IMG/VR virus record: IMGVR_UViG_3300044701_002512
Span: 1 to 64,000 of that record
DNA from: a virus
DNA: 64,000 nt
Reading direction: 5' to 3' (one strand)
Shown here: positions 46,405 to 53,973 of the stretch, one piece after another
How the letters are laid out: every line of letters starts with the position of its first letter
How positions within the stretch are numbered: position 1 is the stretch's first letter
Translations under genes and position numbers: made by a program
The notes under the pieces: generated by a model
The model's input: the letters and a program-made list of their open reading frames with translations, nothing else
Database searches by the model: none
Told to the model about the DNA's origin: nothing

Positions 46405-47024
46405 TAGGTTATCAAGAGCATGATCTTGATACTTTAAAATTAACAACTTACCATAAAGTCTTTCCTGTTTTTGGAAATAGGTTGATTGCTAGATCGTATG
46501 ATCAAGATGGTAATTATGAGGGTTATCAATATGGAATGTATTCTGAAGTAAGTAAAAATAATAATCCATATGAAGGATGGGAACCAGAATTAATAACATA
46601 TCTTTTAGAACGTAGAAAAAAGATACAACTTCTTCATGTTGCTTTTGATGTTGAACATAACTTAGTCAAGAAAGATATAAGAGTTTCGTTCAAAGATCTG
46701 CCAAAACTTTCTAATTATTATGCAGACTTGGAGAAAATTGATGACGTTGATTTTCTAGTTAGAATGGGTATGTCATCGGTCGTTAATGTTCAATTTTATG
46801 TTAATAAAAATATGTCAATTGAGTTTATGGCATTGGATACTGCATTAAAAAGAAATATGTTACTGGAACATTGTGTGACATCAGAATTGTTAACGACAAA
46901 ACAGAAACATTATGTGAAAGAGGTTGCATCAGAATATTACTGTTCGGTGAAATTTGGGTGGAAAAATGGCAAACTTACCAAAAAATGTTACGTTCGGGAT
47001 ATCAATAATTGGGAGGGGGGTTGA
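46401..47024 (+). CDS. Hypothetical protein (207 aa)
   Basis: I do not recognise this protein. The ATG at 46401 gives an ATGA overlap with the preceding gene; an in-frame ATG at 46392 would add three residues. It is rich in Lys, Tyr and Asn, with strands KKIQLLHVAFDVEHNLV and SSVVNVQFYVNKNM. The stop codon lies inside the -35 box of the next promoter, so it ends the late block. Confidence 0.6.
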   Translation: MIGYQEHDLDTLKLTTYHKVFPVFGNRLIARSYDQDGNYEGYQYGMYSEVSKNNNPYEGWEPELITYLLERRKKIQLLHVAFDVEHNLVKKDIRVSFKDLPKLSNYYADLEKIDDVDFLVRMGMSSVVNVQFYVNKNMSIEFMALDTALKRNMLLEHCVTSELLTTKQKHYVKEVASEYYCSVKFGWKNGKLTKKCYVRDINNWEGG

Positions 47025-47049
47025 CAGGGGTTGCCACCCGTGCTACAGT
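47021..47049 (+). promoter_or_regulatory. Sigma70-type promoter for methyltransferase cassette
   Basis: TTGACA at 47021-47026, a 17-base spacer and TACAGT at 47044-47049. The leader ends GAGACCCATG. The surroundings are unusually G-rich for this DNA. Confidence 0.75.
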
Positions 47050-47075
47050 AGCGGAGCACTGAACCCAAGAGACCC

Positions 47076-47309
47076 ATGAAAGGCATCATCGATTACGGTG
47101 ACGATGGCGTGATTCCGATGATTGAGTCGGATGACGTTGAAAACGTTGTCGAAAGTATTCTCGAATATGTAGAAAATCGTTTTGAACTTCTCGATCAAGA
47201 AGGTGGTCGTGACGCCGACATCTTTGCTCTTTGTCAAGAGTTTCATGAATGGGGAACTGCCGAAGAAGGCGATGAAGTTTCCTATTTCACTTGCCCCTCA
47301 TTCAACTGA
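47076..47309 (+). CDS. Small acidic protein (77 aa)
   Basis: I do not recognise this protein. It is strongly acidic, with a helix VENVVESILEYVENRFELL and an EEGDE stretch. It is the first gene after the 47021 promoter and uses CGT/GAC-type codons like the following two genes. Confidence 0.6.
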   Translation: MKGIIDYGDDGVIPMIESDDVENVVESILEYVENRFELLDQEGGRDADIFALCQEFHEWGTAEEGDEVSYFTCPSFN

Positions 47310-47315
47310 TTAATC

Positions 47316-47801
47316 ATGCTCTGGAACATTGACGCTCAAAAAGTTGCTGACGGTTACGGTATTAGTCTTGATGACTTTCTGGAAACTGTAAATGGTAGCG
47401 GCACTTCTCCCATTACTGAAGCAGCAGTTGCCAACCTTTTGGGCGGAGAACGTGTAATTGGTAAGCAACTTCCGTATGATGTTGTTGCCAAAGAACGCAT
47501 CAATCAACTGATTGAAGTTCGTAACATCTGTAAGACTAAATCTGTTTTCTTCTCTCCCTCTACTGCTACTGGTAAGGGTCGCTTCTATGACGAAGACGAT
47601 TATCAAAAGAAACTGAGGTCTGTTGACTCTTATGTTTTCTGTGATCTTCGTGCTCGTTTTACTGAACCTCCAAAGTTCTATGAAATTCCAGTTGACAAAG
47701 TGATTGAGTTGACTGATAATGGAACAATCAAAGAAGGTAAAATTACCGTCAAGCAATTCTTTGATCTTTTCCCCTACGAACAATACGCTCTCAAACCCTG
47801 A
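47316..47801 (+). CDS. Unknown protein preceding DNA methyltransferase (161 aa)
   Basis: I cannot assign a family. It has an N-terminal helical part that could be DNA-binding (KVADGYGISLDDFLETV; EAAVANLLGGERV) and a C-terminal strand-rich part (SYVFCDLRARFTEPP, KFYEIPVDKVIELTDNG, KITVKQFFDLF). It ends one base before the methyltransferase start, so the two are cotranscribed. A partner of the methyltransferase is possible, but no nuclease motif is evident. Confidence 0.6.
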   Translation: MLWNIDAQKVADGYGISLDDFLETVNGSGTSPITEAAVANLLGGERVIGKQLPYDVVAKERINQLIEVRNICKTKSVFFSPSTATGKGRFYDEDDYQKKLRSVDSYVFCDLRARFTEPPKFYEIPVDKVIELTDNGTIKEGKITVKQFFDLFPYEQYALKP

Positions 47802-47802
47802 C

Positions 47803-48744
47803 ATGCAAACAAATATCATTCACGTTGGTGACAACATCACGAATCTGAAGAGTCTTCCTGATTCTTCGGTAGATCTTTGTGTGACTTCACCACCTTACTA
47901 TAACCTGCGTGACTATCAAAACGTAGGTCAGATTGGTGTGGAAAATACTGTGAGTGAGTATGTAGAGAATCTGTGTAAGGTATTTGATGAGATTTATCGT
48001 GTATTGAAACCGACTGGATCATGTTGGGTCAATATCGCTGATACTTACGACAAGAAGCGTTTGCTTCAAGTTCCTAGTCGCTTCGAGATTGCCATGTGCG
48101 ATCGGGGGTGGCAACTTCGTAATGAAATTATCTGGAACAAACCAAATCCACAACCAATCTCATCCAAAGATCGTTTCTGGTCTAATCATGAGAAGTTTTT
48201 TTGGTTTGTGAAGGATGTGAAGAAATACTATTTTGATCGTGATCCTATTCTTGTGCCGCAAGCAGAGATTAGCATTCGTCGCATGTTCTCTAAGAACAAT
48301 GTAGACAAGCGCAAAGATGCTAATGCATCTGAAAAGGAAGGATTTGCAATCTCTTCTGTCAGTCAGGATAAGCATTATGCCCGTATGCGTGAAGAGATGG
48401 GTATCACTAAAGACTTTGATTATGAAGCATTGATTGCTGCTGGCAAGTGCCCCATGCGACCAGAATTCAGCGTCTGGGAGGTCGCTAGCACAACCTACAA
48501 GGGCGCTCATTTCGCGGTCTATCCTCCCGATCTGATTGCCAAACCTGTGCTCTCTTGCTGCCCTGTAGACGGTGTTGTGGTCGATCCTTTCATGGGATCT
48601 GGAACTACGGGTGAAGTGGCAAAGGCAAACCAGCGTAAGTATATTGGATTCGAACTGAATCCAGAATATGCTAAACTGGCAGAGCAACGTATCGCATCTG
48701 TCTCGGGTGCGTCTCTCAATAAATTCCTTGACAACGCTGCTTGA
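47803..48744 (+). CDS. Beta-class DNA methyltransferase (N4-C or N6-A)
   Basis: In this 313-residue protein the catalytic motif TSPPYY at residues 28-33 comes first and the SAM-binding DPFMGSGTT begins near residue 261, the order of class beta enzymes. S-P-P-Y is most often seen in N4-cytosine enzymes, but N6-adenine cannot be excluded. The target-recognition region lies between. The ATG at 47803 directly follows the previous stop; an upstream in-frame start at 47719 would overlap that gene and is unlikely. No cognate restriction enzyme is recognised. It may protect phage DNA from host restriction. Confidence 0.88.
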   Translation: MQTNIIHVGDNITNLKSLPDSSVDLCVTSPPYYNLRDYQNVGQIGVENTVSEYVENLCKVFDEIYRVLKPTGSCWVNIADTYDKKRLLQVPSRFEIAMCDRGWQLRNEIIWNKPNPQPISSKDRFWSNHEKFFWFVKDVKKYYFDRDPILVPQAEISIRRMFSKNNVDKRKDANASEKEGFAISSVSQDKHYARMREEMGITKDFDYEALIAAGKCPMRPEFSVWEVASTTYKGAHFAVYPPDLIAKPVLSCCPVDGVVVDPFMGSGTTGEVAKANQRKYIGFELNPEYAKLAEQRIASVSGASLNKFLDNAA

Positions 48745-48756
48745 CTCCTATATAAT
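48728..48756 (+). promoter_or_regulatory. Perfect-consensus sigma70 promoter
   Basis: TTGACA at 48728-48733, a 17-base spacer and TATAAT at 48751-48756 match the bacterial consensus exactly. It overlaps the last codons of the methyltransferase and precedes a long run of small genes. Confidence 0.88.
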
Positions 48757-48776
48757 CATGGAAACGCGGCAGACCG

Positions 48777-48902
48777 ATGACCACGCCCAACTGGCAGCAC
48801 CATTCTAAGAAAGATGCTAAGCGCACCCTGAAACCTCAGGCGATGCGTCAGGCGAAGGCACGGAAGCAAGCATTAAAACGGCAATTACAATTGATTAAAT
48901 AA
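48777..48902 (+). CDS. Small basic protein (41 aa)
   Basis: The peptide is very rich in Lys, Arg, Gln and Ala (RQAKARKQALKRQLQLIK), likely one helix able to bind nucleic acid. It is first behind the perfect-consensus promoter, and its stop overlaps the next start (TAATG). It looks like a host-interaction peptide, but no function can be assigned. Confidence 0.5.
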   Translation: MTTPNWQHHSKKDAKRTLKPQAMRQAKARKQALKRQLQLIK

Positions 48903-49393
48903 TGCAAATTATTGACAACTTTTTACCGATTGATCAATTCAAACAAGTAGAATATCATTTTTTAACTGACACTGAATTGCCATGGTATTTTAATGCATCT
49001 GCTGTTCCAGAAACTTATGTAAATGAGGATGAACCATTTCAATTCGTTCATCGCCTCTACAGATGGTTTCAACCCACTAGTAAATACTATGGTCTTATGA
49101 AACCATTTTTGGATATTATTCAACCACATGGTTTAATAAGAATAAAAGCAAATTTAACTACCAGAACAGAAAATTTAGTTGTCAATGGATACCATATAGA
49201 TCATACGTTTGATCACAAAGTAGGTATTTTTTATGTAAATTCTAATAATGGTTACACATTGTTTGAATCGGGTGATAAAGTGGAAAGCGTAGCAAATCGT
49301 ATGCTTTTATTTGATGGAAATCTACGACATTCTGGAACAAATTGCACAGATCAGCAGCGTAGAGTAGTAATCAATTTTAATTATTTAAAATGA
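48902..49393 (+). CDS. 2OG-Fe(II) oxygenase family protein (b)
   Basis: This 163-residue protein has the iron ligands GYHIDHTFDHK (His-x-Asp) and LRHSGTN (distal His), with an Arg in QQRRVVINFNY placed for 2-oxoglutarate. The opening MQIIDNFLP is typical of short phage oxygenases of this type. The substrate is unknown. Confidence 0.75.
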   Translation: MQIIDNFLPIDQFKQVEYHFLTDTELPWYFNASAVPETYVNEDEPFQFVHRLYRWFQPTSKYYGLMKPFLDIIQPHGLIRIKANLTTRTENLVVNGYHIDHTFDHKVGIFYVNSNNGYTLFESGDKVESVANRMLLFDGNLRHSGTNCTDQQRRVVINFNYLK

Positions 49394-49689
49394 ACTACGA
49401 TAACGAAAAATTAAATGAGATATATAGAGACACATGGCCTAATTTAGGGTGGGCAAAGATGGATAGAATCAGAGCAGGAAATACTGTAAAGTTTCTAGGA
49501 TGCACTAAAGAGCAAGTGCAATGGGGTAACAATGATGACCCCAACGGAATGCTAATCGTAGGTGACAAATACCATGTTGAGCATGTCTATGTGCATTCAC
49601 AGCACACTAAGATAGAGCTCAGAGGAGTCAAAGGTAAATTTAACTCAGTATGTTTTGAGGTGACACATGACACACGAAGAAATGCTTGA
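49390..49689 (+). CDS. Conserved cyanophage-type protein (99 aa)
   Basis: The sequence RAGNTVKFLGCTKEQV, GDKYHVEHVYVHSQHTKI and ELRGVKGKFNSVCFE suggests a small beta-barrel (SH3/KOW-like). I recognise the pattern from other cyanophages but not its role. It overlaps its upstream neighbour by ATGA and the next gene by 23 bases. Confidence 0.65.
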   Translation: MNYDNEKLNEIYRDTWPNLGWAKMDRIRAGNTVKFLGCTKEQVQWGNNDDPNGMLIVGDKYHVEHVYVHSQHTKIELRGVKGKFNSVCFEVTHDTRRNA

Positions 49690-50023
49690 AGAAGCAGCGA
49701 AACGCGAAGAAGAGAACGAGCGACCATTCTATCGTTTCTTTGCTATTGAATACTTTGCCACTGGAGAGGGTATGTCTTTCTGGTTAAAAATATGTCGCAA
49801 CTATGACCTTCCCATGGATGGTAAAGATTATGACATGGAAAGGTTTGTTAAGTTTATTGGTGTGGGCGCTGAGCACTATATTCATGGTCTCACAATGCCC
49901 ACACAAGAAGAGTTTATGACTCAGTATGCTAATCTGATTCCACCATACATTGTGAAGATGATTGAGCGTAGAGACCAACCAGCATTAGACTGGGAAACAC
50001 ACTTTTACTTTAACTACTCATGA
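49667..50023 (+). CDS. Hypothetical protein (118 aa)
   Basis: The N-terminus is acidic and helical (THEEMLEEAAKREEENERP), followed by a possible globular part (YRFFAIEYFATGEGMSFWL; IGVGAEHYIHGLTMP). Not recognised. It ends by ATGA overlap with the next gene. Confidence 0.6.
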   Translation: MTHEEMLEEAAKREEENERPFYRFFAIEYFATGEGMSFWLKICRNYDLPMDGKDYDMERFVKFIGVGAEHYIHGLTMPTQEEFMTQYANLIPPYIVKMIERRDQPALDWETHFYFNYS

Positions 50024-50202
50024 GCAGATTTGTGAAGAATCCAGACGAGATTGTGCTGGAAGATGTTAGAATGTTTCACTACGAAACAATGGAGGAAGGT
50101 CGCTCAGTGTGGATTGGCATCTACACTAACGACGGTAAAATCTACCACATGAATATCGGTGGTGACAACCTTAGAGTATATTATTCCAATGAGACTTGTT
50201 AA
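50020..50202 (+). CDS. Small hypothetical protein (60 aa)
   Basis: Strand-rich (SVWIGIYTNDGKIYHMNI), probably a small beta fold. Not recognised. Coupled to the preceding gene by ATGA. Confidence 0.55.
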   Translation: MSRFVKNPDEIVLEDVRMFHYETMEEGRSVWIGIYTNDGKIYHMNIGGDNLRVYYSNETC

Positions 50203-50389
50203 ACAAACACAGTGGGAAGACTTCCTTGACGGATTCCACAACTTCATGTATGCTTGGGATAGTTACAACACGTCTGAGTTTTGGGAAGCATTGTGCTATG
50301 GATGGTATGATGAATACATCTATCCATACGATGACCCATTTCTTATTCACATTCCTTCACCTGAGCGTAAACTGAGGTTAGCGGAATGA
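50189..50389 (+). CDS. Small hypothetical protein (66 aa)
   Basis: The ATG at 50189 overlaps the previous gene by 14 bases; an ATG at 50159 is in frame but would overlap by 44. It is rich in Trp and Tyr (WEDFLDGFHNFMYAWDSY, FWEALCYGWYDEYIYPYDD). Not recognised. Confidence 0.5.
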   Translation: MRLVKQTQWEDFLDGFHNFMYAWDSYNTSEFWEALCYGWYDEYIYPYDDPFLIHIPSPERKLRLAE

Positions 50390-50994
50390 AACTCACTGTA
50401 GTAACAGATCCAATTCATTACATTTACATAGAAGATTTCTATACCGAAGAAGAGTTAAATCTAATTTGGTTGGAATTAGAATGTTATCTTTCTATTCCAG
50501 AAAGACTTTTGCCTCCCGAAGAAACTGGATCTGCTACAGATGAAGATGGTAATATTCGTAAGGAAAATAGAGGAGTTTGGTTAGATAATGTCTATACGCA
50601 AGATTATAGGCATATGTCTAATATTTTAAATGTAAATCAAAAACTATTTCGACCAGAGATAATTAATCAACAATCATCATGGTTTTTCAAAGATGCTCAT
50701 CTTAATACAGATGGAACATTAATATCATATTATGAAGATTGTGGTTATTATTTAAAACATAATGATGTATCATATATGACTGCTTGCACATGGTTTTTTA
50801 AGGAACCTAAGAAATTTACAGGCGGTGATTTTCATTTTTGTGATTACGATATTACAGTAGAGTGTAAAAATAATTCAACGGTGATATTTCCATCCAATCT
50901 CTATCATTCCGTCGATACTGTTTCTATACCACATGAGCATAGAAATAAAGGATATGGTAGATTCTGCATGACACAATTTGTAAAAATAGTATGA
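50386..50994 (+). CDS. 2OG-Fe(II) oxygenase family protein (c)
   Basis: This 202-residue protein has an iron-binding core GYYLKHNDVSYM (His-x-Asp) with CTWFFKEPKKFTGGDFHF and a distal His in NLYHSVDTV. An Arg follows in KGYGRFCMTQF. The C-terminal half fits the double-stranded beta-helix. It differs clearly from the other oxygenases here. The substrate is unknown. Confidence 0.78.
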   Translation: MKLTVVTDPIHYIYIEDFYTEEELNLIWLELECYLSIPERLLPPEETGSATDEDGNIRKENRGVWLDNVYTQDYRHMSNILNVNQKLFRPEIINQQSSWFFKDAHLNTDGTLISYYEDCGYYLKHNDVSYMTACTWFFKEPKKFTGGDFHFCDYDITVECKNNSTVIFPSNLYHSVDTVSIPHEHRNKGYGRFCMTQFVKIV

Positions 50995-51269
50995 AACTCT
51001 TCAACTACTACCACTACGAAGATTACGGGCACGAATGGTATTTCCAACTGCTTGGATGGTATCCACATTTCGCATTGATGGATGTTGTTATTCAGTGGGA
51101 TGATTATCCTGCTACTGAAATATTTCCAATGCTGCTGATTAGCTTCGGTAGTCGCTCACTCACAGGATTCTCATTCCGCTGGAAGTGGTTTGAGATTCGC
51201 TGTGATTTTCTGACATCTGCACCACGCAACTATAACAAATACCATCGTTATGGAGAATCATATCAATGA
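50991..51269 (+). CDS. Small hypothetical protein (92 aa)
   Basis: Strongly aromatic (HEWYFQLLGWYPHFALMD, FSFRWKWFEIRCDF) with an internal hydrophobic stretch IFPMLLISFG. It may be membrane-associated. I have a weak impression that this family recurs in phages; no function known. Confidence 0.55.
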   Translation: MKLFNYYHYEDYGHEWYFQLLGWYPHFALMDVVIQWDDYPATEIFPMLLISFGSRSLTGFSFRWKWFEIRCDFLTSAPRNYNKYHRYGESYQ

Positions 51270-51787
51270 CAAACCCACTGATTGAAAAATACGAAGAAAT
51301 CTACGGCGAGAAGAAAGAGGAGGTTGTAGAAGAAAAAAAGCCGCCTCTATCTATCAAGGAGATGAAGGAAAGATACACATCGTCTGGTCTATATGGCGGT
51401 ATGGCAGATGACATCATCACAATGGGTGGCGGCACAGATACCATCAGCTTGAATCCATATGATACTAAACCATCATTAACTATCAATGGTGGGTCAGAAA
51501 TTATGGATAGTGGTGCATTTGTAATTCCTGCTGCCACTATAAACAATGGTGCTATGAGTATGGATGGTAGCTATTTTAAACCAGCAACAATCACAAGCAC
51601 ATCAACGCCAAACACATTCATGTTGCCACAAAACACACAAATGGATAAGCATCTGTGTAAGGTGATGGATGATTTGGCAAAAGGAAAAGCAGTGTTATCT
51701 GCTATCTCAGCAGAAGTTGATCCAGCATTTACTGGATTTGGTGGGCAAATAAAATATACTATTGAGATTGTTGGCAGGTATCCATGA
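51266..51787 (+). CDS. Hypothetical protein (173 aa)
   Basis: The N-terminus is charged (LIEKYEEIYGEKKEEVVEE), the middle is Gly/Ser/Thr-rich, and the C-terminus has KHLCKVMDDLAKGKAV followed by QIKYTIEIVGRYP. Not recognised. The beta-like middle could be a short fibre-like segment. Confidence 0.55.
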   Translation: MTNPLIEKYEEIYGEKKEEVVEEKKPPLSIKEMKERYTSSGLYGGMADDIITMGGGTDTISLNPYDTKPSLTINGGSEIMDSGAFVIPAATINNGAMSMDGSYFKPATITSTSTPNTFMLPQNTQMDKHLCKVMDDLAKGKAVLSAISAEVDPAFTGFGGQIKYTIEIVGRYP

Positions 51788-51894
51788 TATACTTTCTCAT
51801 CATATCTGCTGCTGTTGCTTGGGCATGTATTGCGTTGTTCTCACCTTGGTTCAATCATTTAGATAACATCGAAAACCATGGAAAAAAGCAATAA
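51784..51894 (+). CDS. Single-span membrane peptide (36 aa)
   Basis: Starts by ATGA overlap. The hydrophobic segment YFLIISAAVAWACIALFS spans a membrane, followed by a polar tail. Too short to assign. Confidence 0.5.
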   Translation: MIYFLIISAAVAWACIALFSPWFNHLDNIENHGKKQ

Positions 51895-52018
51895 GGATAA
51901 GTTATACATCGTATTATTTTTACTAATACTCTTCCTGCTTGACATGGGTGTGGTTGCTGGTGTATTATTACATGGTAAAGCAAACTTCCCCGAACTCATC
52001 AAGCATCTGCGATCATGA
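51878..52018 (+). CDS. Single-span membrane peptide (46 aa)
   Basis: MEKSNKDK precedes a hydrophobic span (IVLFLLILFLLDMGVVAGV) and a basic tail (LIKHLRS). It overlaps both neighbours. It is the second of two adjacent membrane peptides. Confidence 0.5.
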   Translation: MEKSNKDKLYIVLFLLILFLLDMGVVAGVLLHGKANFPELIKHLRS

Positions 52019-52230
52019 GGAAAGTCACTGTAAAACCTAAGAGTAGCAAGGCAAAGAATCGTCTTACTAACACAATGGAAGGCAATCCTGTCTGTATTGT
52101 AGAGCAGGATACTGGTGGTGAGTTATTTTTAGCATCAGAGAATCGCAAATACTTTTTCTGGGTCAGCACTCGCACTGGCACAAATCGTTTTGGTGACAAA
52201 TCTGATTCACACTGGGAGGTGATTGAATGA
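52015..52230 (+). CDS. Small hypothetical protein (71 aa)
   Basis: The N-terminus is basic (RKVTVKPKSSKAKNR), then strands ELFLASENRKYFFWVST. Not recognised. ATGA overlaps at both ends. Confidence 0.5.
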   Translation: MRKVTVKPKSSKAKNRLTNTMEGNPVCIVEQDTGGELFLASENRKYFFWVSTRTGTNRFGDKSDSHWEVIE

Positions 52231-52400
52231 ACTACCTTTGTTTTGTTGATGGTGTGGTAGAATACGGCAGCACCAGTTTGAGTGACTTTGTTCACTATCA
52301 GTTGGTGTATGCCGAAGAACACCGATATGCTAATGTGGAGTATCTCACTCTCACTGATCAAGAGTATGCTAATCTGTTTCCTGTGGAGGATGAAGAATGA
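52227..52400 (+). CDS. Small acidic protein (57 aa)
   Basis: The sequence runs LCFVDGVVEYGSTSLSDF and ends FPVEDEE. It is supported by exact ATGA overlaps with both neighbours. No function recognised. Confidence 0.5.
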   Translation: MNYLCFVDGVVEYGSTSLSDFVHYQLVYAEEHRYANVEYLTLTDQEYANLFPVEDEE

Positions 52401-52579
52401 AACCTAAAACTCGTGTTATACTAGAAATGGCAATCGAAGAAGGTGTGCGTCGTGGTTGGCATCTTGCACACAAACATGTAGAGAATCCTCTGCCAAGTGC
52501 CATTATGGAGCGCATTGACGATGCTGTAATGTCTGCAATCTACGAATACTTTACCTTTGATGATGAGGATTACCAATGA
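52397..52579 (+). CDS. Small hypothetical protein (60 aa)
   Basis: Helical; IEEGVRRGWHLAHKHVENP and MERIDDAVMSAIYEYF form two amphipathic helices. The G-x-x-x-A-x-K-H pattern suggests a small helical-hairpin protein. ATGA overlaps at both ends. Confidence 0.55.
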   Translation: MKPKTRVILEMAIEEGVRRGWHLAHKHVENPLPSAIMERIDDAVMSAIYEYFTFDDEDYQ

Positions 52580-52785
52580 CTTACGACCAACTCTACGAGC
52601 ACATCGTCAACTATGTTGCGATGCCACACACAACTATCACTGAGCATGACAAACGCCGTGCTTGTTTGATTCTTGGTGCTGTCATGGAGTTTCACCTTGA
52701 TTGTCTTGATGAAGGTGTAGACCCTCGCACACTTGATTTGACTGGATTTGTGAATGAAAAACTTGATGAGTTGGAGGACAAATGA
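52576..52785 (+). CDS. Small hypothetical protein (69 aa)
   Basis: Helical and rich in Asp/Glu, with Cys29 and Cys42. Motifs: YDQLYEHIVNYVAMP and LTGFVNEKLDELEDK. Not recognised. Confidence 0.5.
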   Translation: MTYDQLYEHIVNYVAMPHTTITEHDKRRACLILGAVMEFHLDCLDEGVDPRTLDLTGFVNEKLDELEDK

Positions 52786-53078
52786 GCGGCGGACACTTTG
52801 GAGATTGTGGTTACGATTACTACAAGGTAGCACAGTTTGCTGATGAGTTGGAAGTAGAGATTGAGAATAATGGTAAGGCGAGGAATGAAGACCGCACATA
52901 TGGTGAAATGTGGTATCCCAACCACGACCCTGATGTGATTGATGTCTTACAAGAGCAAATCCCCAAACTGCGTAAGATGGCAGAGATTATGAAACACATT
53001 GATTATCTGTATAGTGGTGACATTGGTGATGATGGATTCTTGCTGCGTATGAAAGAAACGGAGGCGAAGTATGACTAA
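52782..53078 (+). CDS. Conserved phage protein, MSGGHF type (98 aa)
   Basis: The opening MSGGHFGDCGYDYYK and the C-terminal RKMAEIMKHIDYLYSGDIGDD match a family I have seen in many phages, where the C-terminus includes a D-Y-L-x-S/G-D-I-G motif. Function unknown. It ends in an ATGACTAA junction with the next gene. Confidence 0.65.
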   Translation: MSGGHFGDCGYDYYKVAQFADELEVEIENNGKARNEDRTYGEMWYPNHDPDVIDVLQEQIPKLRKMAEIMKHIDYLYSGDIGDDGFLLRMKETEAKYD

Positions 53079-53295
53079 CCAACAAAAAGCAGAAGAACTC
53101 CTAAAAGTTATTTGTAAAAGTGAAGCACACAATACTGCTTGGATGCTTCAAGAGGTTCTTCAACATCTTCGTAAGCAACTATCAGGAACTAATAAGGTTG
53201 ATTTTACTGATGAACTGGATGTGATGTTTAACGCTGGGTGGGATGAATGTCTCAAAGAGATTGATGCTATTTGTGATGAATTGGAGGCACTATGA
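53071..53295 (+). CDS. Small hypothetical protein (74 aa)
   Basis: Helical: AEELLKVICKSEAHNTAWM, then MFNAGWDECLKEIDAICD. Starts inside the previous gene's last codons. Not recognised. Confidence 0.5.
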   Translation: MTNQQKAEELLKVICKSEAHNTAWMLQEVLQHLRKQLSGTNKVDFTDELDVMFNAGWDECLKEIDAICDELEAL

Positions 53296-53492
53296 TTGAA
53301 CCAGGCATTATCATTCCTTTTATATTTGGTATTCCAACGATTGCTACTGTGATATTCTTTCTTGGTTTCAATATCGGTGGGCATAATGGTATGAGTGTAG
53401 GAAAGGACGCAGGTATTGTGTATTGTATGGAACAACCAAAGAATTGTAAGATTGCTTATGATTACTTGAAACTTCAGGGGAACCAGAAATGA
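53292..53492 (+). CDS. Small membrane protein (66 aa)
   Basis: The N-terminal hydrophobic span is IIIPFIFGIPTIATVIFFLG, followed by a soluble tail with GIVYCMEQPKNCKIAYDYLK. The paired Cys and tail resemble a small membrane protein I recall from cyanophages. Function unknown. Confidence 0.6.
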   Translation: MIEPGIIIPFIFGIPTIATVIFFLGFNIGGHNGMSVGKDAGIVYCMEQPKNCKIAYDYLKLQGNQK

Positions 53493-53671
53493 CTGAACGA
53501 GTAAAATTCAAAACTATCACACGCACAATTGATCCCAAGACACGCATTCATTACTTGGATGCGATTGATGAAAACGGGCAGCATTGGATGGCAGAAATGT
53601 CACACAAAGAAGAGCCATGGTTGTGCTTCACTGATGTTTGGAAGAAAGATGTGCAGGTGCCTTATGACTGA
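53489..53671 (+). CDS. Small hypothetical protein (60 aa)
   Basis: Beta-rich (VKFKTITRTIDPKTRIHYLD), with HWMAEMSHKEEPWLCF. Not recognised. The end YD-stop forms an ATGACTGA junction. Confidence 0.5.
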   Translation: MTERVKFKTITRTIDPKTRIHYLDAIDENGQHWMAEMSHKEEPWLCFTDVWKKDVQVPYD

Positions 53672-53831
53672 ATCACTGTGGCATGTAATGAGAGACAAAC
53701 TAGGTTTCTCTGTTGATATGAGTTATGAGATTGTAGATGCTGTTGAGGAATGGTTACCGAAAGAGCATGACACAAACTCTTACAAATGGAACGAATGTCT
53801 CAAAATGATACGAGGTAAACTGTATGACTGA
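53664..53831 (+). CDS. Small hypothetical protein (55 aa)
   Basis: Start chosen at ATG 53664 because the same ATGACTGA junction recurs here; upstream in-frame ATGs lie inside the previous gene. Helical: MSYEIVDAVEEWLPKEH and YKWNECLKMIRGKL. Confidence 0.5.
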   Translation: MTESLWHVMRDKLGFSVDMSYEIVDAVEEWLPKEHDTNSYKWNECLKMIRGKLYD

Positions 53832-53973
53832 AGACCAAATTAAAATGCTTCGTTTCTTAATTCAACAAGAAATTGAATATGCTCAAATTGATGGAATGGA
53901 GCACGGTGTATGGGGATGGGCAGAGAAACAAGCTGATGAAAACTGGAAACAATTTCAGGAGAGTTTTGAATGA
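53824..53973 (+). CDS. Small hypothetical protein (49 aa)
   Basis: Helical with many acidic residues (IKMLRFLIQQEIEYAQID; WGWAEKQADENWKQF). ATGACTGA junction at the start and ATGA overlap at the end support it. Confidence 0.5.
   Translation: MTEDQIKMLRFLIQQEIEYAQIDGMEHGVWGWAEKQADENWKQFQESFE

Noticed and set aside
47719-47802. Upstream start for the methyltransferase
   Set aside because: It would overlap the previous gene by 83 bases. The ATG at 47803 directly follows that gene's stop and gives MQTNIIHVGDN, a typical methyltransferase opening.
53529-53663. N-terminal extension of the 53664 gene
   Set aside because: The extension lies inside the preceding gene in another frame. The recurrent ATGACTGA junction supports the start at 53664.
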